From assembly GCA_012271265.1 (NCBI GenBank), contig JAAXGQ010000140.1, positions 1 to 33,897 on the forward strand: a stretch of 33,897 nucleotides of DNA, in the 5' to 3' direction. The position numbers and the translations under genes are program-made. The notes beneath the pieces were generated by a model that was not told where the DNA came from, made no database searches, and was given only the letters and a program-made list of their open reading frames with translations. Positions within the stretch are counted from its first letter, which is position 1. Every line of letters begins with the position of its first letter. Source of the DNA: Vicinamibacteraceae bacterium (GTDB lineage: Bacteria > Acidobacteriota > Vicinamibacteria > Marinacidobacterales > Marinacidobacteraceae). Positions 1-8,036 of this stretch are shown piece by piece.

Positions 1-128
1 CCGCCGCCACTGTCGCCGCCGGCGCCCCGGTCCGCCTCCTCCTCGGCCACGGCGAGCTGGGAGTCCGGGTGGAAAGGGTCTATCCGGGCGAGGGCCCCAC
101 CCAGCCTTTCGGAGACGCGCCGTCATGA
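1..128 (+). CDS. xseA: Exodeoxyribonuclease VII large subunit, C-terminal end (partial)
   Basis: Only the last 41 codons are in the window, read in frame 3 to a TGA at 126-128. The peptide contains AGAPVRLLLGHGELGVRVERV, which resembles the small beta-rich tail of XseA, where a pattern of the type 'G..v...l.dG.l...V' precedes the C-terminus. XseA is the catalytic subunit of exonuclease VII, which degrades single-stranded DNA in the cytoplasm. The stop codon overlaps the ATG of the next gene (ATGA), and that gene is a clear xseB homologue. The context is therefore the main support, because the fragment is too short to identify alone. Confidence 0.72.
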   Translation, partial: AATVAAGAPVRLLLGHGELGVRVERVYPGEGPTQPFGDAPS

Positions 129-619
129 GTGACACGCCGACACCTGCTCCCGACCTGACGAAGTTCGAGCGAACCCAGGCGGAACTCGACACCGTCCTGG
201 CCAGGCTGGAAGACCCGGAGGCGCCACTCCAGGAACGCCTCGCGCTTCATGTGCGGGCCGTCCGCCTCCAGGAGTTGCTGGAGGCGACGCTGGAAAGAGC
301 GCGGGAGACGCTGGAGGAACCGGTTGCGCCGCCCGGCGCCGCCCCCGATCCGGACTTCCCACAGGGTGCGGAGGAGCCCTACGAATCCGTGCTGGCGCGA
401 CTCGGGGACACCGTCAGGGAAATGACGAACCGGGAACTTCCCCTGGCCCGGGTGATCGAGCTGCGTCGGACGGCGCTCCGGCTTGTCGCCCGGTGCGAGT
501 CCATCCTCGCCGGCGTGCAGGAAGAACTCGACCGGAGCGCATCGGGATCGGACGCCGCGAGCCCCCCGGGGCCGCCTCCACCGGCCGTCCCCCCAAAGGG
601 CGATGAAGCCCCCTTCTGA
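125..619 (+). CDS. xseB: Exodeoxyribonuclease VII small subunit, tandem-duplicated
   Basis: XseB is the small helical subunit that binds the XseA tail to form exonuclease VII. The family is usually about 60-90 residues with one helical hairpin; this protein has 164. Residues 13-65 carry the standard pattern (FE..qaELd.vlarLEd...PLqErL, then a second helix ending in ARETLEE). Residues 84-137 repeat it: YESVLARLGDTV, then ELPLARVIELRRTALRLVARC and a final acidic helix. A Pro/Ala-rich linker separates the two copies, and a Pro-rich tail follows. The start overlaps the xseA stop by four bases (ATGA), which implies translational coupling. The family call is firm. That the second half is a true XseB repeat is my reading of the pattern. 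Confidence 0.88.
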   Translation: MSDTPTPAPDLTKFERTQAELDTVLARLEDPEAPLQERLALHVRAVRLQELLEATLERARETLEEPVAPPGAAPDPDFPQGAEEPYESVLARLGDTVREMTNRELPLARVIELRRTALRLVARCESILAGVQEELDRSASGSDAASPPGPPPPAVPPKGDEAPF

Positions 620-653
620 CCCGGGCCGGCTCCCCCTGCCTTCGTTCGGCCCC

Positions 654-690
654 ATGGAGCGCCGGCGTCCCCGCCGGCCTGCGCCGCACC
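654..690 (+). repeat. Solitary REP-like repeat between xseB and ispA
   Basis: The sequence ATGGAGCGCCGGCGTCCCC begins a copy of the end sequence of the repeat family found at 13.7 kb, 22.7 kb and 33.8 kb. It contains GGAG, then a 7-bp stem GCCGGCG (661-667), a TCCC loop, and CGCCGGC (672-678). Similarity to the larger element continues through CTGCGCCGCACC and then fades. The second, inverted end is missing, so this is a single end or a decayed copy. It starts 35 bases after the xseB stop. Confidence 0.75.
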
Positions 691-746
691 TTCATGCCGC
701 GCACCTCGGGACCGATGCGGGTGCGCGGTCGCCGTCGCCGGCGCCC

Positions 747-1691
747 GTGAACGCGCCGCCGTCCCACCCGGCCCCGACGGGCGGTCCTCTGGATGCGTTT
801 CTCCGGGACGGCGCCAGGCTGGTCGACGCCTTTCTCGACCAGGCGCTTCCATCCGGAGCCGACGACGCGCTGGCCGAAGCCATCCGGTATGCGGTCTTTT
901 CCGGCGGCAAACGGGTGCGCCCGGCGCTCGCCATGGCCTCCTCCCTGGCCGTGGGCGCCCCGGCCGGCGACGCCCTGCCGGCAGCAGGGGCGGTGGAACT
1001 GATCCACGCCTATTCGCTGATCCACGACGACCTTCCCTGCATGGACGACGATGACCTGCGGCGAGGGAAACCCACGGTGCACCGCCGCTACGGCGAGGCG
1101 ATGGCGGTGCTGGCGGGTGACGCCCTCCACACTCTGGCGTTCGGCATCCTGGCCGGGAGCGATGCCCCGGCGCCGATTCGGGTCGGCTGGATTCGGAGGC
1201 TTACCGCCGCGGCCGGCCCGGAGGGCATGGTCGGCGGTCAGGTCCTCGACCTGGCGGCGGAGAGCGCGCCCCCGGACGCCGCGGGGCTCGAGGCCATCCA
1301 CCGGGCGAAGACCGGCGCGCTGATCGGAGCCGCGGCGGCCATGGGCGCGATCGCCGGCGGGGCGTCCCGGGCGGATGTCGAGCGGCTCGAGAGGTTCGGT
1401 CGGGAGATCGGGCTCGTCTTCCAGATCGTGGACGACCTGCTCGACGAGGAGGAAACGACCGCCGCTCTGGGGAAGACCGCCGGCAAGGACCGGGCCCAGG
1501 GGAAGGCCACCTATCCGGCGATTCACGGCGCCGAGGCGGCCCGGGGCGAGGCGGAGGAGCGCGCCGAGGCAGCGGCTCACCTGTTGGAGGGACTCACCGA
1601 CCCACCGCCGGGCCCCGAGAGGGCGCGCGCGGCCGAAGGACGCGACGTGCTGGTCCGGCTCGCGGACCGGATCCTGCGGCGCCGTTCCTGA
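747..1691 (+). CDS. ispA: Polyprenyl (farnesyl) diphosphate synthase
   Basis: This enzyme makes farnesyl diphosphate from IPP and DMAPP/GPP for quinone, undecaprenyl and other isoprenoid synthesis in the cytoplasm. From the GTG at 747 it has 314 residues, close to E. coli IspA (299). It has GGKRVRP near residue 53, the first Asp-rich motif HDDLPCMDDDDLRRG near 93-107, and the second motif DDLLD near residue 227, followed by a GKTAGKD segment. The HAYSLIHDDLP context is typical of the bacterial FPP synthase type rather than long-chain synthases. The ORF is open upstream to ATG 603 and beyond, but that stretch translates the repeat at 654-690 into an Arg/Pro-rich peptide. I therefore prefer the GTG at 747, although no good Shine-Dalgarno precedes it. 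Confidence 0.9.
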   Translation: MNAPPSHPAPTGGPLDAFLRDGARLVDAFLDQALPSGADDALAEAIRYAVFSGGKRVRPALAMASSLAVGAPAGDALPAAGAVELIHAYSLIHDDLPCMDDDDLRRGKPTVHRRYGEAMAVLAGDALHTLAFGILAGSDAPAPIRVGWIRRLTAAAGPEGMVGGQVLDLAAESAPPDAAGLEAIHRAKTGALIGAAAAMGAIAGGASRADVERLERFGREIGLVFQIVDDLLDEEETTAALGKTAGKDRAQGKATYPAIHGAEAARGEAEERAEAAAHLLEGLTDPPPGPERARAAEGRDVLVRLADRILRRRS

Positions 1692-1783
1692 CCCGGGGAC
1701 CGGGCAGCCTTCCGTGGCTGCCCTGGATGTGGCCCGCGCCGGATAGGCTCCCGGTCGGAACAGGCAGGCGAGCGGAAGAGGAA

Positions 1784-2737
1784 ATGCCCGACAGCGGTGG
1801 CCATTTTCGCCGCTTCCGGCTGCCGGCCGGCCGCCCTCCGCGGGTCGGGATCGTGGCCAAGATCGCGGCGGCGGAGACCCGGGAGACGGTCCGGACCCTC
1901 GTCGGCTGGCTGGAGCGGCGCGGGGTCGAGGTCACGATGGAAGGCGCGCTCGCCGATGCCGCAGCCTGGCCGGGGCGGTCGGCTCCGCTCGCCGGGATCG
2001 GGACCGGCCAGGACTTCATCCTCCTCCTCGGCGGCGACGGGACGCTCCTCGCGGTCACCCGGGCCATGGGGGAAGACCAGCGCCCCGTTTTCGGGGTGAA
2101 TCTCGGAAGCCTGGGGTTTCTGACCCAGGCGCCTCTGGATCAGCTCTACACCGGTGTCGAGGCGATCCTTGCGGGCGAGGGAATCATCGATGGACGGGCG
2201 ACCCTGGCGGGGATCCTGGTGCGGAACGGGCGGGAGGTGGCGCGGCAGCACGCCGTGAATGACGTGGTGGTGACCGGCGGCGCCATCGCCCGCGTCATCG
2301 GGGTGCGCCTGAAGACCACCCAGGGCTTTCTCGCCAACGTGCTCGGTGACGGGGTGATCGTGGCGACGCCGACCGGCTCGACCGCCTACAGCCTCGGGGC
2401 CGGCGGCCCGGTCGTCGACCCCGCGGTCGAGGCGATCATCCTCGCTCCGATCGTGCCCCTGACGCTGACCCAGCGTCCGGTGGTCTTCTCCGATTCCGAA
2501 GAGCTTTCCCTGACGCTGCGGCCTCGGGGCGGTGAGGTGTACGTCACCTTCGACGGCCAGGCCAGCCACCCCTTCCGTCCCGGAGATGTCCTCCGCATCC
2601 GGAAGTCGCGGCGCCGCATCCGGATGCTGGGTGTCGGAGAACAGAACTATTTCCGGGTCCTCAGGAAGAAACTGCTCTGGAGCGCCCTGCCACCGAAGCG
2701 GGCTCCCGCCCGCCCCCCCATCCCGCCGCATCCGTAA
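1784..2737 (+). CDS. nadK: NAD kinase
   Basis: NAD kinase phosphorylates NAD to NADP with ATP or polyphosphate in the cytoplasm. The 317-residue product shows the catalytic GGDGTLL motif, then NLGSLGFLT, the NDVVV segment, and the NAD-binding motif TPTGSTAYSLGAGGP, with the following PIVPLTL block in the usual place. All hallmark motifs are intact. The ATG at 1784 is preceded by GGAAGAGG, a usable ribosome binding site, so I take it over the GTG-type start 57 bases upstream. It follows ispA after 92 bases on the same strand, probably in one transcription unit with xseA-xseB-ispA. The C-terminal Pro/Arg-rich tail is not conserved. Confidence 0.96.
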   Translation: MPDSGGHFRRFRLPAGRPPRVGIVAKIAAAETRETVRTLVGWLERRGVEVTMEGALADAAAWPGRSAPLAGIGTGQDFILLLGGDGTLLAVTRAMGEDQRPVFGVNLGSLGFLTQAPLDQLYTGVEAILAGEGIIDGRATLAGILVRNGREVARQHAVNDVVVTGGAIARVIGVRLKTTQGFLANVLGDGVIVATPTGSTAYSLGAGGPVVDPAVEAIILAPIVPLTLTQRPVVFSDSEELSLTLRPRGGEVYVTFDGQASHPFRPGDVLRIRKSRRRIRMLGVGEQNYFRVLRKKLLWSALPPKRAPARPPIPPHP

Positions 2738-2751
2738 GCCGGCCTTCCGGC
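2738..2751 (+). terminator. Short hairpin between convergent nadK and beta-barrel gene
   Basis: Directly after the nadK stop, GCCGG-CCTT-CCGGC forms a 5-bp GC stem. There is no T-run, so an intrinsic terminator of the E. coli type is not shown. It lies in the 33-base gap between convergent genes and could act for both. Confidence 0.3.
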
Positions 2752-2770
2752 GCCGTGGGTCTTCGCGGAC

Positions 2771-3577
2771 TCAGCGGAGGCGACCGACGCGGACGGTGAC
2801 CCCCATGGTCAGCGCCGACACGATCGCGGCGCCGCCAGCCCCTTCGGCGAGGTGCAGGGCGCCTTCACCGCCCGGATAACCGAGACGGCGGTAGTCGAAG
2901 GCCAGCGACACCGGAATGGTCGGGAACGGCACCTTGAGGCCGACTCCGAACATGGCAGCCCCGGTCCGGAACTCGTCGCCTCCCTCCACTTCCGAGTTGC
3001 GCCAGCCGTAGCCGACGACGGCATAGGGTGTCATCGCCGCCAGCGGCAACTGGGCCACGAGGGCCAGGGAGAGTTCCCGGCTTTCCTGCAGCAGCGGTTC
3101 GAGCAGAAACGTCCCTGCTTCCTCATCGGTCACCGAGAACTCGAAGGCCGTGGTGGTGCGGGTGTAGCTGGCCTCGACGCCGAGGTACTGGACGGCGAAC
3201 AGGCTGGCCCGCGCCCCGTAGTGCTCGCCGAACCCGACGTCATCCGCCTCCGCGGAAACCGTCTGGAAGATGTTCCGGGCGAAGCCCAGATCCTGGTCCA
3301 CGAGCTGGCTCCCCACCAGCAGGGACCCCTCGAGCCGGGTCCAGCTGCCGCCCCGCCGGAAGACCGCACCGTCCGGGACCCCGGCCTGTCTCGAAGCTCT
3401 TGGAAAGAGTGCTTCCTCGGGCGCTCTCTCGAGAACGGCCGGGGCTCCGGGTTCGGCTTTCCGGGTCGCCGCGGATTTCGGTTCCGCGGAGCCGCCGCAG
3501 GCTTCCGGCTCGCTGGCGGCTGGGCCCGCCACGCTCGCCATCAGCAGCGCGGCCAGACCCAGCCGCCTCGAACTCAC
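2771..3577 (-). CDS. Predicted outer-membrane beta-barrel protein
   Basis: The 268-residue product starts with a signal peptide (SSRRLGLAALLMASVAGPAAS), followed by a low-complexity Pro/Ala/Glu segment to about residue 60. The rest alternates short amphipathic strands and turns, with motifs such as LFAVQYLGVEASYT, TPYAVVGYGWRN and GVGLKVPFPTIPVSLAFDYR, and ends in VTVRVGRLR. This is the pattern of small OmpA/OmpW-like barrels that sit in the outer membrane. The GTG start at 3577 overlaps the TGA of the upstream metalloprotease by four bases (GTGA), so the two are probably translationally coupled. The specific function is unknown. An adhesin, porin or anchor for its co-transcribed partners are all possible. 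Confidence 0.72.
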   Translation of the reverse strand: MSSRRLGLAALLMASVAGPAASEPEACGGSAEPKSAATRKAEPGAPAVLERAPEEALFPRASRQAGVPDGAVFRRGGSWTRLEGSLLVGSQLVDQDLGFARNIFQTVSAEADDVGFGEHYGARASLFAVQYLGVEASYTRTTTAFEFSVTDEEAGTFLLEPLLQESRELSLALVAQLPLAAMTPYAVVGYGWRNSEVEGGDEFRTGAAMFGVGLKVPFPTIPVSLAFDYRRLGYPGGEGALHLAEGAGGAAIVSALTMGVTVRVGRLR

Positions 3578-4605
3578 GGACGGACCTCGATGCGCACATT
3601 GGGAGCGTTCCGGCCGATGAGCGGCACCAGACTCGGGGCCACCGTGACCGAAAAGTCCTGATCCACCAGCCAGGGAAGGAAGAAGTACGCGAACGTGCTG
3701 TGATCGGGCGGGATGGGATTCACCCGGAGGATGTAGTGGCCATCGGCGAGTCCCCCCACTTCGAAGTTTCCGCTCTCGTCCGTCCAGGCCCCGACCAGAA
3801 CGCCGCGAACCGGGTCGTACACCGTGACGTGCGCGCGGCGGACTCCCTCGCCCGAACCCGCCCGGACGACCGTCCCCCGAATCACTCCCGTTTCGGCGCC
3901 TGGGCCCGGGTACAGGACCGAGGCCCCGGTCACGTCGTCGTCGGTCAACGCGCGCCCCAGGGACTTTCCCGCCCCGTGCGAGAACGGCCACATCACCGCC
4001 GAGCCCTCGAGGACCGAACCGTCCACGATCCTGCCCACGTTCGAATGGCCGAGCCCCAGGAAGTGACCCACTTCGTGCGTCAGCGTGCTGCGGAGGTCCC
4101 ATCCCCCGGCGCGCTCCGGGTCATTGGTCCAGTTCAGCGAAGGATTCACCAGGATGTCCGACTCGATGATGCGGCCGGTCTCCGCGTCGGTAAGCCAGGT
4201 CGTCACTCCGAGCGTCCTCGGCGAGAGTCCGAGCTCCGCCATGTGCTCTCGGGTGGTGAATCCAATGGTGTTCGTGGCGTCGAACGCGTCGAACGGCCTC
4301 TGGTTCGTAAGTCCCTGATAGGAAAAGGAAATCCCGACCTGGGCAGAACTCTCCCACTTCGCAAACGCGGCGCGCGTCTCCGTCGCGACCTCCTCGACGC
4401 TCATCCGGTAGTGGGCCATATTGGCCACCCAATAGCCGACCGGCTGTTCGGAGGCCGGCCAGACGAAGCCGTGTCCCCCGTACAACTGATAGGCGCCGGC
4501 TTCGTGAAGTCCGCCGGCGATCACGAGGCCGGCCGAGAGCGACAGAGCGACGCGCCACGCCCTCCTGCGCCTCGCGCCGGGGAACGGGTCGCGATCCGGA
4601 TCCAT
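3574..4605 (-). CDS. Secreted matrixin-like zinc metalloprotease with C-terminal Ig-like/CarboxypepD_reg domain
   Basis: The 343-residue protein has a basic start and a hydrophobic signal segment (residues 17-33). A metzincin catalytic domain carries the extended zinc motif HEVGHFLGLGH (H177, E178, H181, H187) and a downstream Met (SAVMWPF, M205) placed like the Met-turn. Residues 240-296 (VIRGTVVRAG through DGHYILRV) resemble a carboxypeptidase-regulatory beta-sandwich. It should cleave proteins outside the inner membrane. The substrate is unknown. ATG 4605 is the first start that puts the signal peptide at the N-terminus, and it lies 23 bases after the stop of the upstream secreted protein. 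The downstream beta-barrel gene overlaps it by four bases. Confidence 0.85.
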   Translation of the reverse strand: MDPDRDPFPGARRRRAWRVALSLSAGLVIAGGLHEAGAYQLYGGHGFVWPASEQPVGYWVANMAHYRMSVEEVATETRAAFAKWESSAQVGISFSYQGLTNQRPFDAFDATNTIGFTTREHMAELGLSPRTLGVTTWLTDAETGRIIESDILVNPSLNWTNDPERAGGWDLRSTLTHEVGHFLGLGHSNVGRIVDGSVLEGSAVMWPFSHGAGKSLGRALTDDDVTGASVLYPGPGAETGVIRGTVVRAGSGEGVRRAHVTVYDPVRGVLVGAWTDESGNFEVGGLADGHYILRVNPIPPDHSTFAYFFLPWLVDQDFSVTVAPSLVPLIGRNAPNVRIEVRP

Positions 4606-4628
4606 GGGCTGCTGGTGGATCCAGGCCC

Positions 4629-5222
4629 TCAAATGGGCCGAAGGGCGCTCCGAACCAGCGCCCGAACCTCTTCCAGGGAAACGCGCCCTCGCGGCGACGC
4701 GGATTCGTGCGGAACGTCCGCGCCGTCCCGGCTCCTCAGGGTCAGGCCGAGAAGGGAGCGACGCAGGGTTGGCTCGCCGGTGCGCGGATCCTGATCGAGG
4801 CTGAACTTGCCGGCGGCCAGCCCGAGCACGCCTGGAATGCGGCCGGCTGCGCCCTCGGAGAACACGAGCACCCGCTCTCCGAGTTCGAATCGGGGCGATC
4901 CGGGCACCACGAGGCGGTATCCCTCCGCCTCGCCCCCCAGGATCCGGAGGGTGACCATGCGCCGCCCGCGCCGCTCCCCCTTCAGGAATTCGTCCACCTC
5001 GATCGTCACGAACGTGTGGATGGAGTTCCGGCGCACTGCAACCTGCGCCCGCATCCCCACGACCTCTCCAATCAGGATCTGGTCGGCGGCGACGGCCATC
5101 TCGGGGAGCGTCTGGTACAGGACCGTGGAGCCCGCGCCCAGCCCGGGGAGCGCCAGGGCCAGCGCCGCGAAACCCACCAGGCGCCCGGGGCCCCACCGGG
5201 CGGCACACCACATTCCGCGCAT
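4629..5222 (-). CDS. Exported protein of unknown function, first gene of metalloprotease operon
   Basis: The 197-residue product begins MRGMWCAARWG and then a hydrophobic stretch (VGFAALALALPGLGAGS) that looks like a signal peptide. The mature part starts TVLYQTLPEMAVAADQILIGEVVG and continues as predominantly beta structure, with VTIEVDEFLKGE and a VPGSPRFELGERVLVF segment. Similar exported proteins are, to my knowledge, often encoded beside matrixin-type proteases in Acidobacteriota and myxobacteria; that is memory of context, not a family match. It could be a binding or inhibitory partner of the protease, which is inference. ATG 5222 is used; a second in-frame ATG lies at 5213. No catalytic motif is visible. 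Confidence 0.68.
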   Translation of the reverse strand: MRGMWCAARWGPGRLVGFAALALALPGLGAGSTVLYQTLPEMAVAADQILIGEVVGMRAQVAVRRNSIHTFVTIEVDEFLKGERRGRRMVTLRILGGEAEGYRLVVPGSPRFELGERVLVFSEGAAGRIPGVLGLAAGKFSLDQDPRTGEPTLRRSLLGLTLRSRDGADVPHESASPRGRVSLEEVRALVRSALRPI

Positions 5223-5232
5223 CAGCTGCCGG

Positions 5233-5238
5233 AATCTA
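5233..5238 (-). promoter_or_regulatory. Putative -10 hexamer (TAGATT) for the exported-protein operon
   Basis: On the minus strand TAGATT ends 10 bases before the ATG at 5222. No clear -35 is seen 16-18 bases upstream. The spacing would give a leader of only a few bases, matching several other genes in this window. Confidence 0.4.
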
Positions 5239-5302
5239 GCAGAACGGGCCTCCTCCTCCCGGCGCCGGTCCGGCAGGGCCGGAGTGGCAGGATTCCGCTC
5301 CC

Positions 5303-6376
5303 ATGGCGGCGTCCCCGACCCCGAAAACCGCGCCGCGCCCCGCCGTGCCGGAGCGGGGGACAGTCGTGCGGGTCACCCGGCGCGAGACGACGGCCCGACT
5401 GTCCGACGGCTCTGAGGCGGGACGGCTGATCCGCTGTGCGGTGGGTGGCCGACTCTTCGGGCGTTCGCGGAACAAGGCCGCCGCCGCGGCGCTCGTGGTG
5501 GGGGACGAGGTGGCGGTCGAACGCCTCGCGGTCGAAAGAGGCCGGACGAGGCGGCGGCACCGGAGTCGGCGGTCGCCGGAGGGGCGGATCACCGAGGTGC
5601 TTCCCCGTCGGAACGAGCTGAGGCGGACCGTCGGCCGGGTCGGGCGACGGGAGACGCGAACCTTCGCCGCCAACCTCGACCTCTTCTTCATCGTCTCGGC
5701 CTTTCGCGCCCCTCCGTACCGCACCGGATTCCTCGACCGCGCGCTGGTCGTGGCCTTCGACGCCCGGGTCACCCCCGCGCTCGTCTTCAACAAGGTGGAT
5801 CTGGCGGACGCCGACGACGTGAAGCGTCTTCGCCGGGATCTGGCTGGCTACGGCAGTCTGGATCTGGACGTTCATGTCACCAGCGCCCTCGGCGGTGACG
5901 GTCTCGCGGCGTTTCGCGCCGCGGCGTCACGGGGCCGCTCCGTACTGTTCGGTCACTCCGGAGTCGGCAAGACGGAGCTTCTCGCCGCCCTCGGCATCTC
6001 GGGGCGCCGGAGCAGAGCACTGGATCGGCGCGGACGGGGTCGGCACACGACCACCGGCGCCGAGATCGTTCCGCTGCCTGGCGGGGGGGAGATCGTGGAC
6101 ACGCCGGGGGTGCGCGCCCTTGGCCTCGACGGCCTGACGGCGGCCGAGGTGCGGGCGGCGCATCCCGACGTCATGGCCCATGCCGACGGATGCCGTTTCG
6201 CCGGCTGCTCCCACGAGAGCGAGCCGGACTGCGCCGTGAAGCGGGCCGTGGCCTCCGGCGCCGTCGCGCGGAGTCGCTATGAGAGCCTCATCACACTGAG
6301 TGCCGAGGCCGCGGGGCTGGAAGCCGGACGGACGCCTTCCGGGCCCGGTAGGGAGCCGCCACCGGCATCGGAATGA
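5303..6376 (+). CDS. rsgA: Small ribosomal subunit biogenesis GTPase RsgA (YjeQ)
   Basis: RsgA is a circularly permuted GTPase that checks late maturation of the 30S subunit. The 357-residue product has an N-terminal OB-fold-like region (about 18-105), then the G domain in permuted order: NKVD (163-166) before the P-loop GHSGVGKT (217-224), a GRGRHTTT switch I (244-251) and DTPG (266-269). The zinc-binding tail has C297, C302, H304 and C310 (CRFAGCSHESEPDC), as in the family. The N-terminal region is Arg-rich (RTRRRHRSRR at 81-90), consistent with rRNA binding. It is divergent from the exported-protein operon. Its last 86 bases overlap the 3' end of hflX on the other strand. Confidence 0.96.
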   Translation: MAASPTPKTAPRPAVPERGTVVRVTRRETTARLSDGSEAGRLIRCAVGGRLFGRSRNKAAAAALVVGDEVAVERLAVERGRTRRRHRSRRSPEGRITEVLPRRNELRRTVGRVGRRETRTFAANLDLFFIVSAFRAPPYRTGFLDRALVVAFDARVTPALVFNKVDLADADDVKRLRRDLAGYGSLDLDVHVTSALGGDGLAAFRAAASRGRSVLFGHSGVGKTELLAALGISGRRSRALDRRGRGRHTTTGAEIVPLPGGGEIVDTPGVRALGLDGLTAAEVRAAHPDVMAHADGCRFAGCSHESEPDCAVKRAVASGAVARSRYESLITLSAEAAGLEAGRTPSGPGREPPPASE

Positions 6377-8009
6377 GCCGGGCCACGGCAGCGAGCACCT
6401 CGTCGACGCCCTCCCCGGTCCTCGCCGAAACGGGTATGGCCTCGGCGCCGGCGAAACGGTCCGGAAGCGCCGCCTGCACCGGGCCCGGAAGCCGATCGGT
6501 CTTGTTCAGCAGTGTGACGCGGGGGATCCCGGAGAAACCCAGAGTCGCGAGAAGGCCCTCCACCGCATCGGCGCGGGCCTCGCGGCGGGGGTCCGCCGCG
6601 TCGACCACGTGGAGGAGCAGCGACGCCGCCGAAATCTCCTCGAGCGTGGCGCGAAAGGCGTCGATCAGGTCCGACGGAAGGTCCTGGATGAAGCCCACGG
6701 TGTCCGAAAGCAGCACTTCGCGCTCCACCGGCACCCGAAGCCGGCGGTTCGCCGGGTCGAGGGTCTCGAACATCCGGTTGCCGGCGGCAACACGGCTGTG
6801 GGTCAGGCGGTTGAGCAACGTGGACTTCCCCGCGTTCGTGTACCCGACCAGCGAAACGACCGGGACGCCTCGGGAATCCCGAAGACGCCGCTGAATGCGG
6901 CGCTTCACCGCCACCGCAGCCAGGTCCCGCCGCAGCCGGGCGATACGCGCCCGCACCCGCCGGCGATCGACCTCGAGCATCGTCTCCCCCGGCCCGCGCC
7001 CGCCAATGCCGCCCCCCAATCGCGACAGCGACGGGTCCCGGCCCACCAGCCGGGGCAGCCGATAGCGCAGCTGGGCGAGTTCCACCTGAATCCTGCCGTC
7101 CCGGCTGCGCGCGCGGCGGGCAAAGACGTCCAGGATGAGCTGGGTGCGGTCGAGCACCTTGAGATCGGTGGCGCGGGCGATGTTTCGGGCCTGGGCCGGA
7201 CTCAGATCGCGGGAGAACAGGATCACGTCGGCGCCCCGGTCGAGCGCCCGGATCACCAGCGCCCGCAGCTTTCCCTTGCCGACCAGGGTCCGGGGATCGA
7301 GACGGGGACGACGCTGCTGCACCGCATCCACCACGACCAGACCTGCGTCGCGCGCAAGTTCGCCCAGTTCCTCGACCCGCTCGTCGAGCGGCTCGCCGCG
7401 CGCCGCCACGCCTACCAGGATGGCCCGCCCCGAGTAGCCGCGTCGGGGCCGACGGGGTTCCAGCCGGGCGAGCTCCTGCTCCAGCCCGGCCACCAGCTCC
7501 TGGCAATCGACGGCAATCCGGCTTGGCGGGGCCGGGGGGATGAGTTCCCACGGCGTTTCGTCCGGCGGCCTCGGAGCGCCCGGCCTCGTCGGAGGTCGGA
7601 TGTGGGCCGCGTGAACCAGGAGCGGCAGGCCGCCCTCGTCCACCGTGATCGCCGCGATCAGATCGAGCCGGAGGAGCACCAGGTCGGCCAGGTCGTCCCG
7701 CGTCAGCGGCTCCCCCGCCAGGTGGGTGTGGAGAAAGCGCAGACCGCGGAGGCGGACGCCCGCGGCCCGCTGACGCTTCAGATCGGGGAGCTCGATCTGC
7801 CGGGCGTCGCCGACCCCGACCCAGCGGACCGCGCCGCTCCGGTCCACCAGCACGCCGACCTGCCGCCGGATCCGGCGCGACAGGGCGGAGAGGCGGCGGG
7901 CGAAGTCCTGCGGAACCACGACGGCGCGGGGGAGCCGCCGACCGTGGAGCCGTTCGAGGGCCCGGCGATCGCGGGCCTTCAGGCCCGCGGTCTCACCTCC
8001 GACCCGCAA
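6291..8009 (-). CDS. hflX: GTPase HflX with long N-terminal extension
   Basis: HflX is a ribosome-splitting and rescue GTPase acting on the 50S subunit. The 572-residue product has an HflX N-terminal domain (RTLVGKGKL near 240-248, then [11 protein letters not shown] and [13 protein letters not shown]), the [12 protein letters not shown] linker (332-342) and the G domain: GYTNAGKST (389-397), DTVGF (436-440) and NKTD (502-505). An extra 150 or so residues at the N-terminus (GETAGLK through [10 protein letters not shown]) match the extended HflX form I know from several deep-branching Gram-negative groups. The TTG at 8009 is chosen because an in-frame stop lies at 8037-8039 and it is the only start codon between that stop and the conserved GETAGLK motif. 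Confidence 0.95.
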   Translation of the reverse strand: MRVGGETAGLKARDRRALERLHGRRLPRAVVVPQDFARRLSALSRRIRRQVGVLVDRSGAVRWVGVGDARQIELPDLKRQRAAGVRLRGLRFLHTHLAGEPLTRDDLADLVLLRLDLIAAITVDEGGLPLLVHAAHIRPPTRPGAPRPPDETPWELIPPAPPSRIAVDCQELVAGLEQELARLEPRRPRRGYSGRAILVGVAARGEPLDERVEELGELARDAGLVVVDAVQQRRPRLDPRTLVGKGKLRALVIRALDRGADVILFSRDLSPAQARNIARATDLKVLDRTQLILDVFARRARSRDGRIQVELAQLRYRLPRLVGRDPSLSRLGGGIGGRGPGETMLEVDRRRVRARIARLRRDLAAVAVKRRIQRRLRDSRGVPVVSLVGYTNAGKSTLLNRLTHSRVAAGNRMFETLDPANRRLRVPVEREVLLSDTVGFIQDLPSDLIDAFRATLEEISAASLLLHVVDAADPRREARADAVEGLLATLGFSGIPRVTLLNKTDRLPGPVQAALPDRFAGAEAIPVSARTGEGVDEVLAAVARLIPMPVAAPYRARKASVRLPAPRPRHSV

Positions 8010-8036
8010 GCCGGCCGGGCCGGTGGATGACGGACG

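Noticed and set aside
483-746. N-terminal extension of IspA
   Set aside because: It overlaps xseB and then reads through a repeat copy. The protein from GTG 747 already has normal family length.
3028-4794. 588-residue plus-strand ORF over the metalloprotease operon
   Set aside because: Antisense to three genes with signal peptides and motifs; Arg/Pro-rich with no family pattern.
4870-4910. tRNA T-loop-like GAGTTCGAATCGGGG
   Set aside because: It lies inside the exported-protein gene, with no acceptor stem, D-arm or anticodon arm around it.
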